Positions 25,860 through 34,077 of a stretch of DNA of 62,193 nt are shown one piece after another. Within the stretch, counting starts at the first letter, position 1. Every line of letters begins with the position of its first letter. The stretch covers positions 1-62,193 of the forward strand of contig DATLGL010000032.1 of the NCBI GenBank assembly GCA_035540495.1. Direction: 5' to 3'. Source of the stretch: DASVEG01 sp035540495 (GTDB taxonomy: Bacteria; Actinomycetota; Acidimicrobiia; Acidimicrobiales; CADCTF01). Both the position numbers and the translations under genes were made by a program. The notes below the pieces were generated by a model. The model was not told the DNA's origin, made no database searches, and saw only the letters and a list, made by a program, of their open reading frames with translations.

Positions 25860-26572
25860 CGGAGGCGCACAAGCTCCAGAAGGTGCTTGCCGCTGCGGGC
25901 GTCGCGAGCCGGAGAGCGTGCGAGGAGCTGATCGCAGACGGGCGGGTCAGCGTCAACGGTGAGGTGGCCCACCAGGGCCAGCGGGTCGACCCGGAAACCG
26001 ACGTCATCGAGGTCGACGGCGGGTTGATCCCGGTCAAGCCCGGCCGCGTCTACTACCTGCTCAACAAACCTCGAGGCACGATCACCACGGCTGACGATCC
26101 GCAGGGGCGGCCGACCGTGGTCGACCTCGTGCCGGCCGAACCGAGGGTGTTCCCCGTCGGTCGTCTCGACGGCGACACCGAGGGTCTCCTGCTCCTCACC
26201 AACGACGGCGAGCTGACACATCGCCTCACCCACCCGAGCTTCGGCGTCGACAAGGAGTACGTCGCCGAGGTCGAGGGCGAACCGACGAACGCGGCGATCC
26301 GCCGCCTCCGCGAAGGCGTCGAGCTCGACGACGGCCCGACTGCACCTGCCAAGGTCGCGCGACTCGAGCCGAACGTCCTCCGCATCACGATCCACGAAGG
26401 GCGGAACCGCCAGATCCGCCGCATGTGCGAGGCGGTCGGGCACCCGGTCGTCCGGCTGATTCGGACGAAGATCGGCCCGCTGGCCGACCGCCGCTTGAAG
26501 CCCGGCGCGTGGCGACCGCTGGAGCCCGACGAGGTGCGAGCGTTGGCCAGGGCTGCGCAGGCCCGCAACTAA
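25856..26572 (+). CDS. rluB: 23S rRNA pseudouridine synthase, RluB type
   Basis: This 238-residue enzyme has an N-terminal S4 domain (KLQKVLAAAGVASRRACEEL, then IADGRVSVNGEVA) and a RsuA/RluB catalytic domain with the active Asp in VGRLDGDTEGLLLLTNDGE and HEGRNRQIRRMCEAVGHPV. Start GTG 25856 overlaps scpB. The arrangement scpA-scpB-rluB is conserved. Confidence 0.93.
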   Translation: MTEAHKLQKVLAAAGVASRRACEELIADGRVSVNGEVAHQGQRVDPETDVIEVDGGLIPVKPGRVYYLLNKPRGTITTADDPQGRPTVVDLVPAEPRVFPVGRLDGDTEGLLLLTNDGELTHRLTHPSFGVDKEYVAEVEGEPTNAAIRRLREGVELDDGPTAPAKVARLEPNVLRITIHEGRNRQIRRMCEAVGHPVVRLIRTKIGPLADRRLKPGAWRPLEPDEVRALARAAQARN

Positions 26573-26575
26573 CCT
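26570..26575 (+). promoter_or_regulatory. -10 box (TAACCT) of aroH, overlapping the rluB stop codon
   Basis: TAACCT contains the TAA stop of rluB and ends 9 bases before ATG 26585. Confidence 0.4.
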
Positions 26576-26584
26576 TCGGGCGCT

Positions 26585-26950
26585 ATGGCCGCCGTACGAG
26601 GACTGCGCGGCGCGACCACCGTCGACGCCGACACACCCGAGCAGATCACCGAGCGCACGCAGGCGTTGTTGACCCGGATGCTCGAGCGGAACGACGTCGA
26701 CAAGGAAGACATCATCAGCGTTCTGTTCACCGCGACGGACGACATCCACTCGATGTTCCCTGCTGCCGCGGCGCGTGAGATCGGCTTCGGCGACGTGCCG
26801 CTCATCTGCGCACGCGAGCTCGAGATCACGTCCGGAACGCCGCTGTGCATACGGGTTCTCATGCACCTGTCGACGGACAAGTCGCGCAGCGAGCTCCATC
26901 ACATCTACCTCGAGGGCGCCAAGGGCCTGCGCGACGACCTGCCGGAATGA
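26585..26950 (+). CDS. aroH: Chorismate mutase, AroH type
   Basis: This 121-residue enzyme converts chorismate to prephenate. It is the trimeric AroH fold (MAAVRGLRGATTVDADTPEQ, then DIISVLFTATDDIHSMFPAA, and IRVLMHLSTD). The active Arg is in RGLRGATT, and the C-terminal YLEGAKGLRDDL is typical. Its ATGA overlap with tyrA places two successive steps of tyrosine synthesis together. Confidence 0.94.
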   Translation: MAAVRGLRGATTVDADTPEQITERTQALLTRMLERNDVDKEDIISVLFTATDDIHSMFPAAAAREIGFGDVPLICARELEITSGTPLCIRVLMHLSTDKSRSELHHIYLEGAKGLRDDLPE

Positions 26951-27999
26951 GCAGGGCGACGATCATCGGGACCGGCCTCATCGGCGGGTCGATCGGCCTC
27001 GCGCTGCGCCGCCTAGGATGGCACGTGACCGGGCGGGACAACGACCACGAGCGAGCCCAACGGGCCGTCGCAATCGGTGCGCTCGACGAGGTCGGCACCG
27101 ACCCCGACGCCGACGTGATCTTCATCGCCACGCCGGTCGGCGCTGTTGCAGACGAGGCGCGCCAGCTGGTGTCGCCGACGGCGGTCGTCACCGACGTCGG
27201 GAGCGTGAAGAGCGCGATCGTCTCCGCCGTCGACCATCCACGCTTCGTGGGCGGGCACCCGATGGCCGGCTCCGAACAAGAGGGCGTTGAGGGCGCAGAC
27301 GCCGACCTCTTCGAGGGCGCCACGTGGGTGCTCACGCCGACGGCGGCCACCGATCCCGGTGCGTACGCCCGGCTTCAGGACGTGGTGACCTCCCTCGGCG
27401 CGAACGTCGTGGCGATGCCACCGGAACGCCACGACGCGCTGGTCGCGGTCGTCTCGCACGTGCCCCACCTCACGGCAGCTGCCCTGATGACCATGGCGTC
27501 GGCTCGAGCCGAGGAGCACGCGGCATTGCTGCGGCTCGCCGCGGGGGGCTTCAGAGACATGACGCGGATAGCGGCCGGGCATCCGGGCATCTGGCCCGAC
27601 ATCTGCGCCGAGAACAAGGACGCGATCGTCGACGCGCTCGACGAGCTGCTGTCGACGCTGACGGCCGTGCGCTCGACCGTCGCCGGCGCCGACCGGGCGT
27701 CGTTGCTCGGACTGCTCGAAACCGCTCGCAGCGCGAGGGTGAACCTCCCGGCACGCGCGGTCGCCCGCGCCGACGAGATGGCCGAGATGCGAGTCCCGGT
27801 GCCGGACCGACCCGGTGTGCTGGCCGAGGTCACGACCTTGGCCGGCGAGCTCGGGGTCAACATCTACGACATCGAGGTCATGCACTCCTCCGAAGGTGAC
27901 CGAGGCGTGCTGCTGATCGTCATCGACTCCAAGGACGCCGACCTGCTCCGCGGGGCGTTCCTCGCCAGGGGCTACCGGCCGTCGGTCCGCCCGCTGTGA
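26947..27999 (+). CDS. tyrA: Prephenate dehydrogenase with ACT domain
   Basis: This 350-residue enzyme oxidises prephenate towards tyrosine. A dinucleotide-binding motif, IIGTGLIGGSIGLALRRLGW, starts the protein. VGGHPMAGSEQEGVEGAD and the catalytic His in VVSHVPHLTAAAL follow. The C-terminal 75 residues are an ACT domain (VPVPDRPGVLAEVTTLAGEL), the likely site for feedback by tyrosine or another amino acid. Start ATG 26947 overlaps aroH by ATGA. Confidence 0.94.
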   Translation: MSRATIIGTGLIGGSIGLALRRLGWHVTGRDNDHERAQRAVAIGALDEVGTDPDADVIFIATPVGAVADEARQLVSPTAVVTDVGSVKSAIVSAVDHPRFVGGHPMAGSEQEGVEGADADLFEGATWVLTPTAATDPGAYARLQDVVTSLGANVVAMPPERHDALVAVVSHVPHLTAAALMTMASARAEEHAALLRLAAGGFRDMTRIAAGHPGIWPDICAENKDAIVDALDELLSTLTAVRSTVAGADRASLLGLLETARSARVNLPARAVARADEMAEMRVPVPDRPGVLAEVTTLAGELGVNIYDIEVMHSSEGDRGVLLIVIDSKDADLLRGAFLARGYRPSVRPL

Positions 28000-29273
28000 G
28001 CGAACCGCTCGAGATCGGGCCGTTGCGGGGGCCGATCGATGCGGCGGTGGTCGTTCCTGGGTCGAAGAGCCTGACGAACCGAGCGCTCGCGCTGGCTGCT
28101 CTCGCCGACGGCACGTCGACGATCGACGGGCTCCTGCTGGCGGACGACACCGAGGCGATGCTCGGCGCCCTCGACGCGTTGCGGGGCGGCTACGAGATCG
28201 ATCGGGAGGCCCGGCGGGTCATCGTGCACGGCACCCGAGGCGTCCTCGCGTCCGAGGAGGCCACGATCGACGCCCGCCGCTCGGGCACGACCGCGCGGTT
28301 CCTGCTCCCGATCCTCGCTGCGTTCGATGGCCGTCACCGGCTGACCGGCACCGAGCAGCTCAAAGCGCGGCCGATGGCCGAACTGATCGCGGCGCTGCGT
28401 GCGCTCGGCGCTCGCGTCCGAGAGGAGGGCGAGCCGGGACGGCTGCCCGTCGTCGTCGAAGCGCCGATGACGGGGGGCGACGTCGCGATTCCGGGTGACG
28501 TCACCAGCCAGTTCCTCTCGGGCCTGATGCTCGCGGCGCCGCTGGTCGAGGGCGGCGTCCGCATCGACTGCACCACCGAGCTGGTGTCGCGCCCGTACGT
28601 GGAGATGACGGCAGCCGTCATGCAGCGCTTCGGCGCCGAGGCGTCGATCGACGACCGCACGATCACCGTGCACGCCGGCCGGTACGCGGCCACCGACCTC
28701 ACGATCGAGCCCGACGCCTCGTCGGCCTCGTACTTCTTCGCCGCGGCGGCGCTCGTCGGCGGCTCGGTGCGGGTCGAGGGGCTGACACGCGAGAGCCTGC
28801 AGGGCGACGTCGGCTTCGTCGACGTCCTCGCGCAGATGGGCGCTGAAGTGGTCGAGCACACCGACGCGTTGGAGGTGCGTGGCACCGGCGTGTTGCACGG
28901 GATCGACGTCGACCTGCACGACCTGCCCGACATGGCGCTGACCGTCGCCGCCCTCGCACCGTTCGCCAACGGACCCACGAGCGTCACCGGCGTGTCGGTC
29001 ATCCGGGGCCATGAGAGCGACCGCATCGCGGTCATCGCACGCGAGCTGGCGAAGGCCGGCGTCCACGTCGATGCCGGCGACGACGGGTTCGTGATCCACC
29101 CACCGGCTCGCCTGTCGCCGGCCACGATCGACACGTACGACGATCACCGGGTGGCGATGTCGTTCGCGTTGCTGGGCCTGCGTGTGCCCGGCATCCGCAT
29201 CGCTGGTCCGGAGTGCGTCGACAAGACGTTTCCCGGGTTCTGGGACGTCCTGAGTAGCTTGCGCACCGAATGA
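27996..29273 (+). CDS. aroA: 3-phosphoshikimate 1-carboxyvinyltransferase (EPSP synthase)
   Basis: This 425-residue enzyme of the shikimate pathway has the conserved PGSKSLTNRALALAALADG, RSGTTARFLLPILAA, and LKARPMAELIAAL. DVTSQFLSGLMLAAP, EPDASSASYFFAAAA and KTFPGFWDVL follow. It is full length. Start GTG 27996 overlaps tyrA by GTGA. Like its neighbours it contributes to aromatic amino-acid supply. Confidence 0.96.
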   Translation: MSEPLEIGPLRGPIDAAVVVPGSKSLTNRALALAALADGTSTIDGLLLADDTEAMLGALDALRGGYEIDREARRVIVHGTRGVLASEEATIDARRSGTTARFLLPILAAFDGRHRLTGTEQLKARPMAELIAALRALGARVREEGEPGRLPVVVEAPMTGGDVAIPGDVTSQFLSGLMLAAPLVEGGVRIDCTTELVSRPYVEMTAAVMQRFGAEASIDDRTITVHAGRYAATDLTIEPDASSASYFFAAAALVGGSVRVEGLTRESLQGDVGFVDVLAQMGAEVVEHTDALEVRGTGVLHGIDVDLHDLPDMALTVAALAPFANGPTSVTGVSVIRGHESDRIAVIARELAKAGVHVDAGDDGFVIHPPARLSPATIDTYDDHRVAMSFALLGLRVPGIRIAGPECVDKTFPGFWDVLSSLRTE

Positions 29274-29896
29274 CCGGCACCATCACCGTGATCGCGATCG
29301 ACGGACCGGCTGGCTCGGGGAAGTCGACGATCGCCAAGCTCGTCGCCGACCGCCTCGGCCTTGCGTATCTCGACACCGGCGCGATGTACCGCTCGATCGC
29401 CTACGCCGCGCTCAGGGACGGCATCGATCCGGCCGACGCCGACGCGGTGTCGCGGCTCGCGATCCGCACGTCGATCGTCGTCGATGGCACCGTGGTGGTC
29501 GACGGCGACGACGCCACCGTCGCGATCCGCGGACCCGAGGTCAGCGGTGTCGTCAGTGTGGTGTCGGCTCATCCCGACGTCCGGGCCGAGCTGGTCCGCC
29601 GCCAGCGCGAGTGGGCCCGTCAACATGGCGGGGGAGTCGTCGAGGGGCGAGACATCGGCACCGTCGTCTTCCCGGACGCGACCCTCAAGGTCTTCCTCAC
29701 CGCATCGGAGGAGGAGCGGGTCCGACGCCGCGCCGCGCAATCGGGCGCCGAAGTCGCCGCCCACGTAACCAAGCGCGACCACCTGGACTCCAACCGAGCG
29801 GTGTCGCCGCTCGCGGCTGCGGAGGACGCCCTGGTCGTCGACACCACCGGCCGCTCGATCGACGACATCGTCGAGGAGGTGCTCTCGAAGCTATGA
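29270..29896 (+). CDS. cmk: Cytidylate kinase
   Basis: This 208-residue kinase phosphorylates CMP and dCMP. The P-loop is IDGPAGSGKSTIAKLVADRL, followed by YLDTGAMYRSIAYAAL and VVEGRDIGTVVFPDA. Start ATG 29270 overlaps aroA by 4 bases. In mycobacteria cmk sits with rluB and der, so the aroH-tyrA-aroA block is inserted within an otherwise conserved set. Confidence 0.95.
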   Translation: MTGTITVIAIDGPAGSGKSTIAKLVADRLGLAYLDTGAMYRSIAYAALRDGIDPADADAVSRLAIRTSIVVDGTVVVDGDDATVAIRGPEVSGVVSVVSAHPDVRAELVRRQREWARQHGGGVVEGRDIGTVVFPDATLKVFLTASEEERVRRRAAQSGAEVAAHVTKRDHLDSNRAVSPLAAAEDALVVDTTGRSIDDIVEEVLSKL

Positions 29897-30534
29897 CCGC
29901 TGCGTTCTACGCCGTCATCCGCGCCATCGTCGCCGGCTTCTGCCGGGTCTTCTGGCGACTGTCGATCGAGGGGCGCGAGCACCTTCCCGCGACGGGTCCG
30001 TTCATCCTCAGTCCCGTCCACCGATCGAACATCGACACACCATTGGCTGCCTGCGTCACCACGCGCCGCATGCGGTTCATGGGCAAGAAGGAGATGTGGA
30101 AGATCGCGCCGCTCGGGAAGGTGTTCACCGCCCTCGGCGCGTTCCCGGTGAACCGCGGCACCGCCGATCGTGAGGCCCTCCGCACGTGCATCGACGTCCT
30201 GAAGAACGGCGAGCCGCTCGTCCTGTTCCCGGAGGGGACCCGCCGATCGGGGCCGGTGGTCGAGGAGCTCTTCGACGGTGCGGCCTACGTGGCCACGAAG
30301 GCCGGCGTGCCGATCGTCCCCGTCGGCATCGGCGGCTCCGAAGGTGCGATGCCGAAGGGCGCCAAGTTCATCAAGCCGGTGAAGGTGCACATGGTGATCG
30401 GCCCGCCGCTACGCCCGGAGACCGGTGAGGGAGGCAAGGTGTCGCGCAGCGCGATGCGCGACCTGACCGTACGGCTGCAGGCCGAACTGCAGCGCCTCTA
30501 CGACGACGCCCAGAAGAAGGCCGGCGCGTCGTAG
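29893..30534 (+). CDS. plsC: 1-acylglycerol-3-phosphate acyltransferase (PlsC family)
   Basis: This 213-residue membrane-associated acyltransferase forms phosphatidic acid. Block I is HRSNID (H-x4-D), preceded by ILSPV. Block II is GKKEMWKIAPLGKVF, block III is LFPEGTRRSG, and block IV is VPIVPVGIGG. An N-terminal hydrophobic helix (about residues 3-20) may anchor it. Start ATG 29893 overlaps cmk (ATGA). It ends 3 bases from the convergent ABC permease. Confidence 0.9.
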   Translation: MTAAFYAVIRAIVAGFCRVFWRLSIEGREHLPATGPFILSPVHRSNIDTPLAACVTTRRMRFMGKKEMWKIAPLGKVFTALGAFPVNRGTADREALRTCIDVLKNGEPLVLFPEGTRRSGPVVEELFDGAAYVATKAGVPIVPVGIGGSEGAMPKGAKFIKPVKVHMVIGPPLRPETGEGGKVSRSAMRDLTVRLQAELQRLYDDAQKKAGAS

Positions 30535-30537
30535 ACG

Positions 30538-31350
30538 TCACGCAGCGGTCGCGGCGGGAGCGGGACCATCGGACGGCAGGGCGTCGGCCCGCGCCGTGTC
30601 TTCGTCGAAGCGCAGCCGCATCGACGCCAGCACGGCGCACACCGCGGCGAACGCCATCAGCACGCCGACCGGCAGCAGCACCGACGCGACTCCCTCGCCG
30701 TCGAGGATCATCGATCGGTACCCGCGAAGCGCCCAGTACTGCGGGCTGACCGGCGCGATCGTCCGGGCCCAGTTGGGCAGGAGGTCGATCGGCACGAAGG
30801 CGCCGCTGACCCCGGCCAGCACCATCGTCATGATGTTGGCGAACGCGTTCAGCTGCTGGTTGCTCTTGAAGATCGCCGCGATCAACACGCCCATCGACGT
30901 CAGGCACACGCACAACGCCAGCACGACGAGGGCGAGACCGAGGATCGACCCCTTCGTGCGCAGCCCGAAGATCGCGAACCCCATCCCGAACAGCGCGGTC
31001 TGCTGGAACAGCGCGAGGGTGAACGCCGGGATCACCTTTCCGACGAGGATCTCGCCGCTCGTCGCCTGGGACGCGCGCAGCCGTTCCCATGTGCCGAGCT
31101 GACGCTCGCTGAGGAACGAGAAGCCGATCATCGCCACGAGAAAGAAGGCGAACATCGTCGCCATCGCGGGCACCGTGAACTCCGACCCGTTGGCCCCCGG
31201 ATGGTCGTCGTTGAGCGCCAGCCGGGCGAGGGGCCGGAGGAAGGCGATCATGATCAGGGGCATCAGCACGAGGGAGAGCAGGCTCGCGGCGTCGGCTCGG
31301 AGCAGGCGGAACTCGTGCCGACAGATCGCCGCGCTACGCGACCACGACAT
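30538..31350 (-). CDS. ABC-2 type exporter permease
   Basis: This 270-residue membrane protein has six predicted helices. The first follows a short cytoplasmic start (LLSLVLMPLIMIAFL), then comes a long extracytoplasmic loop, and the rest form the ABC-2 core with IGFSFLSERQLGTWERLRAS as the coupling segment. The last 30 residues are polar and Ala/Pro-rich. The start overlaps the ATPase gene by 17 bases. The substrate is unknown; drug, lipid or polysaccharide export are all possible. Confidence 0.88.
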   Translation of the reverse strand: MSWSRSAAICRHEFRLLRADAASLLSLVLMPLIMIAFLRPLARLALNDDHPGANGSEFTVPAMATMFAFFLVAMIGFSFLSERQLGTWERLRASQATSGEILVGKVIPAFTLALFQQTALFGMGFAIFGLRTKGSILGLALVVLALCVCLTSMGVLIAAIFKSNQQLNAFANIMTMVLAGVSGAFVPIDLLPNWARTIAPVSPQYWALRGYRSMILDGEGVASVLLPVGVLMAFAAVCAVLASMRLRFDEDTARADALPSDGPAPAATAA

Positions 31351-32269
31351 CTTCGACCTCCTCCTCGGCCCGGTAGCGGCGACCGGTGACCGACACGTAG
31401 ACGGCTTCGAGCGTCGGCTGCACGAGCTCGACCGACGTCAGCGCTCTGGCCCGGTCGCCGAGCGACGACAGGACCGCAGCGGCCGTGGCGGCAGGGTCGT
31501 CGGAGGGAATCCGCACGCGGTTGCCGTCGATGACCGCGTCCGGGGTGACCCTCGGAGGTGGTTCGGCGCCGTCGAAGACGAGCTCGACCGCGGCGCGTGC
31601 GTGCCGGCTCAGCAGCTCCGCGAGCGACCCGCGGGCGATGATGCTGCCCCGATCGATCACCGCCACGCTCGCTCCGAGGTGCTCCACCTCGGGGAGGTAG
31701 TGGGTCGAGTACACGATCGCGGCCCCGTCGTCGGCGAGGCGACGGACGAGATCGAGCAGCTCCGCGCGCGTCTCGATGTCCGCGCCCACGGTCGGCTCGT
31801 CGAGGAGCAGCAGCGGCGGGCGATGGATGAGCGCCATCGCCGTGTGCAACCTGCGCTTCTGTCCGCCCGAGAGCGCGTCACCGCGGCGATCGAGCAGCGG
31901 CGTCAGCGACAGCGCGGCGGCCGTCTCGTCGATGCGCTCGCGCAAGGCGGTGCCCCGAAGCCCCGCCAGCTCACCGAAGAGCACGAGGTTCTCCCGCACC
32001 TTGATGTTCGGGTAGATGGCGAGCTCCTGCGGAGCCAGCCCGAGCAGCGGACCCACGCGGTCTCGGTTGCGGACGACGTCGACGTCGCCGACGCGCACCG
32101 ACCCGCGGTCGGGACGGCGGAGCCCCGCGATGATCGACACCAGGGACGTCTTGCCTGCCCCGTTCGGTCCGACGAGGCCGACGACCTCTCCGGCGGCGAC
32201 TCGCAGGTCGACGCCGTCGAGGGCGACGAGCCTGCCGTACGTCTTGTGGACACCAGCGACTGCGAGCAC
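31334..32269 (-). CDS. ABC exporter ATPase
   Basis: This 311-residue ATPase is the partner of the permease at 30538. Walker A is GPNGAGKTSLVSIIAG, the signature is LSGGQKRRLHTAMAL, Walker B is PPLLLLDEPTVGAD, and the switch His is in IVYSTHYLPEVEHL. A C-terminal domain of about 85 residues resembles those of DrrA-type exporters. Start GTG 32269 has GGGGGAA upstream. A 20-base palindrome lies 26 bases further upstream and may be its operator. Confidence 0.9.
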   Translation of the reverse strand: MLAVAGVHKTYGRLVALDGVDLRVAAGEVVGLVGPNGAGKTSLVSIIAGLRRPDRGSVRVGDVDVVRNRDRVGPLLGLAPQELAIYPNIKVRENLVLFGELAGLRGTALRERIDETAAALSLTPLLDRRGDALSGGQKRRLHTAMALIHRPPLLLLDEPTVGADIETRAELLDLVRRLADDGAAIVYSTHYLPEVEHLGASVAVIDRGSIIARGSLAELLSRHARAAVELVFDGAEPPPRVTPDAVIDGNRVRIPSDDPAATAAAVLSSLGDRARALTSVELVQPTLEAVYVSVTGRRYRAEEEVEDVVVA

Positions 32270-32294
32270 GGTTCCCCCTTCGCAGAGGACGGTA

Positions 32295-32314
32295 ACTCGC
32301 GACGTATCGCGAGT
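32295..32314. promoter_or_regulatory. Palindrome upstream of the ABC exporter (possible operator)
   Basis: The sequence is ACTCGCGA-CGTA-TCGCGAGT: perfect 8-base arms with a 4-base spacer, 26 bases before the ATPase start. The form is typical of TetR or similar dimeric repressor sites at exporter operons. No regulator gene is adjacent. Confidence 0.5.
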
Positions 32315-32364
32315 GCTACGTGCCTGTCGTCACATCTGTGCCGGTCCGGACGGCCGGCCCCGGA

Positions 32365-32949
32365 TCAGCCGATCGGCGACTTCGACCGCGCGAAGACCTC
32401 GCGGACCATCGGCTCGAAGTGCTCGAGCGGGAGCGTGTCGTAGTCCGGGTCGAAGCTCGTCTGGTCCCAGTCGTCGGCGAACTTCTGGGCCAGCTCGAAC
32501 GTCTCGGAGTCGAGGCTGTCGCGGTGCTTCTCGCGGGCGTTCGGGTCGCCGCCGAAGTGGTGGTAGTAGTGCGCGCCCTGGAAGTCCTGGTGGACCCGGA
32601 TCATCTCGTACACCGCCGGCCGCACGTACGGCTTGAGGATCTCGGCCGCGATCGCCGGGTGGTTCGGCACGGAGATGAGCTTCCCGATGTCGTGGCAGAG
32701 GCTGGCGACGATGGTCTCGGTGTCGGCGCCATCGCGCTCGGCACGCGTCGCCGTCTGCAGGCAGTGGATCAGCTGGTTCGTGGAGAACCCGTCGGTGATC
32801 GCCTCGAGACCCCGCAGCATCGACAGCACCTGCTCGGCGACGCGGGGCTGGTTCTTGAAGGTCTCGGCGCCGATGACCGCCCACTGCTCGGCGGTCGACT
32901 CGTCCATGCGGCGGAAGCTCGTGATCGGCTCAGGAGTGACAGCGGTCAT
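32365..32949 (-). CDS. HD-domain protein, PhnZ-like
   Basis: This 194-residue protein has an HD fold with the ligands in IHCLQTATRA, SLCHDIGKLISVPNH and IRVHQDFQGAHYYHHFG, followed by DDWDQTSFDPDYDTLPLEHF. This resembles the PhnZ/myo-inositol-oxygenase-like branch of HD proteins, some of which are di-iron oxygenases, so oxygenase activity on a small phosphonate or polyol is possible. Start ATG 32949 is set by a TAGACT box 7 bases upstream. The longer upstream frame is shadow of ispH. Confidence 0.8.
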   Translation of the reverse strand: MTAVTPEPITSFRRMDESTAEQWAVIGAETFKNQPRVAEQVLSMLRGLEAITDGFSTNQLIHCLQTATRAERDGADTETIVASLCHDIGKLISVPNHPAIAAEILKPYVRPAVYEMIRVHQDFQGAHYYHHFGGDPNAREKHRDSLDSETFELAQKFADDWDQTSFDPDYDTLPLEHFEPMVREVFARSKSPIG

Positions 32950-32956
32950 GCCCCCA

Positions 32957-32962
32957 AGTCTA
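32957..32962 (-). promoter_or_regulatory. -10 box (TAGACT) of the PhnZ-like gene, overlapping the ispH stop codon
   Basis: TAGACT on the minus strand uses the TAG stop codon of ispH (32962-32960) and ends 7 bases before ATG 32949. Confidence 0.45.
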
Positions 32963-34027
32963 CGGGGAGAGGCCCGCCAGCACCCCGGAGGCCGCCACGC
33001 TGCGGTCGTCGGCCAGCAACCCGGCTTGAGGCGGCGGCTGCCCGAACGCGATGTACAGCGCCCGCACCAACGCATCGAGGAGCTTGCGGAGCTCGGGCGG
33101 GGGAGGGAAGTACTCCTCCTCGGTCGTCACGGTCACGACCTCGACGCCCTCCCGCGGCGCGAGACGGGCGAGCACCTCGTCGACGAGCTCCTCGGGTGCG
33201 GAAGCGCCCGCGGTGACGCCGACCACGCCCGCCACGTCGTCCGGGATCTCGCTGGCGCTGTTCACCCGAAGCACCCGAGGACACCCGTTCGCCTCCGCCA
33301 CCTTCGTGAGGGCGACGGTGTTCGACGAGTTGGCCGAGCCGATGACGATCACCACGTCGGCCCGAGACGCGATGTCGGTGAGGGCGTCTTGGCGGTTCGT
33401 CGTCGCGAAGCACAGGTCGCTCCGGTTGGGCAGCCAGAGCTCCGGGAACCGCTCGACCGCGGCATCGGCGACGTCGCGCCAGTCGTGCTGGCTCAGCGTC
33501 GTCTGGGCAAGGAGCGCGACCGGGGTCTCGGGCGGGAGGTCGAGGGCCGCGACGTCGGGCTCGTGCTCGACCAGCCGGACCGACTCCGGCGCGACGGCCA
33601 TCGTCCCGATGGCCTCGTCGTGGCCCTCGTGGCCGACGTAGATGACGGTGTAGCCCTTGCCCGCCCGGACCTTGAGCTCGTGGTGGACCTTGGTGACGAG
33701 CGGGCACACCGCGTTGACCACGACCCCGCCGTTGGCACGCGCCCGGGCGACCACCTCGGGGGCGGTGCCGTGCGCGCTGAGCATGAGCGGCGCGCCTTCC
33801 GGAACCTCCGACACGTCGTCGACGAACACGACGCCCAGGCGGCGGAAGCGGTCGACGACGATCTGGTTGTGGACGATCTCGTGGTAGCAGTACACGGGCG
33901 GCTCGAACACCCGAACCATCCACGACAACGCCTTGATCGCCATCTCGACGCCGGCGCAGAAGCCGCGCGGAGCCGCGAGCAGCACCCGGTCGACGGAGGT
34001 GGTCACCGGCGGACGTTCGAGCGGCAT
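32960..34027 (-). CDS. ispH: 4-hydroxy-3-methylbut-2-enyl diphosphate reductase
   Basis: This 355-residue iron-sulfur enzyme makes IPP and DMAPP, the last step of the MEP pathway. The three cluster Cys are in APRGFCAGVEMA, VNAVCPLVTKVH and RSDLCFATTNRQ. YVGHEGHDEAIG and the SAHG motif are also present. The tail of about 45 residues after the core is Pro-rich and longer than in E. coli. The start ATG 34027 has TAGGCT upstream. It is divergent from the radical-SAM gene. Confidence 0.95.
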   Translation of the reverse strand: MPLERPPVTTSVDRVLLAAPRGFCAGVEMAIKALSWMVRVFEPPVYCYHEIVHNQIVVDRFRRLGVVFVDDVSEVPEGAPLMLSAHGTAPEVVARARANGGVVVNAVCPLVTKVHHELKVRAGKGYTVIYVGHEGHDEAIGTMAVAPESVRLVEHEPDVAALDLPPETPVALLAQTTLSQHDWRDVADAAVERFPELWLPNRSDLCFATTNRQDALTDIASRADVVIVIGSANSSNTVALTKVAEANGCPRVLRVNSASEIPDDVAGVVGVTAGASAPEELVDEVLARLAPREGVEVVTVTTEEEYFPPPPELRKLLDALVRALYIAFGQPPPQAGLLADDRSVAASGVLAGLSP

Positions 34028-34036
34028 GACGGAGTC

Positions 34037-34042
34037 AGCCTA
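34037..34042 (-). promoter_or_regulatory. -10 box (TAGGCT) of ispH
   Basis: TAGGCT on the minus strand ends 9 bases before ATG 34027. It lies in an inverted repeat (CTACGGG 34040-34046, CCCGTAG 34061-34067) that also contains the opposite promoter box. Confidence 0.5.
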
Positions 34043-34065
34043 CGGGCAGTTCGCCCGCTTCCCGT

Positions 34066-34071
34066 AGACTG
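34066..34071 (+). promoter_or_regulatory. -10 box (TAGACT) of the radical-SAM gene
   Basis: TAGACT ends 6 bases before ATG 34078. Confidence 0.5.
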
Positions 34072-34077
34072 AGCTCC

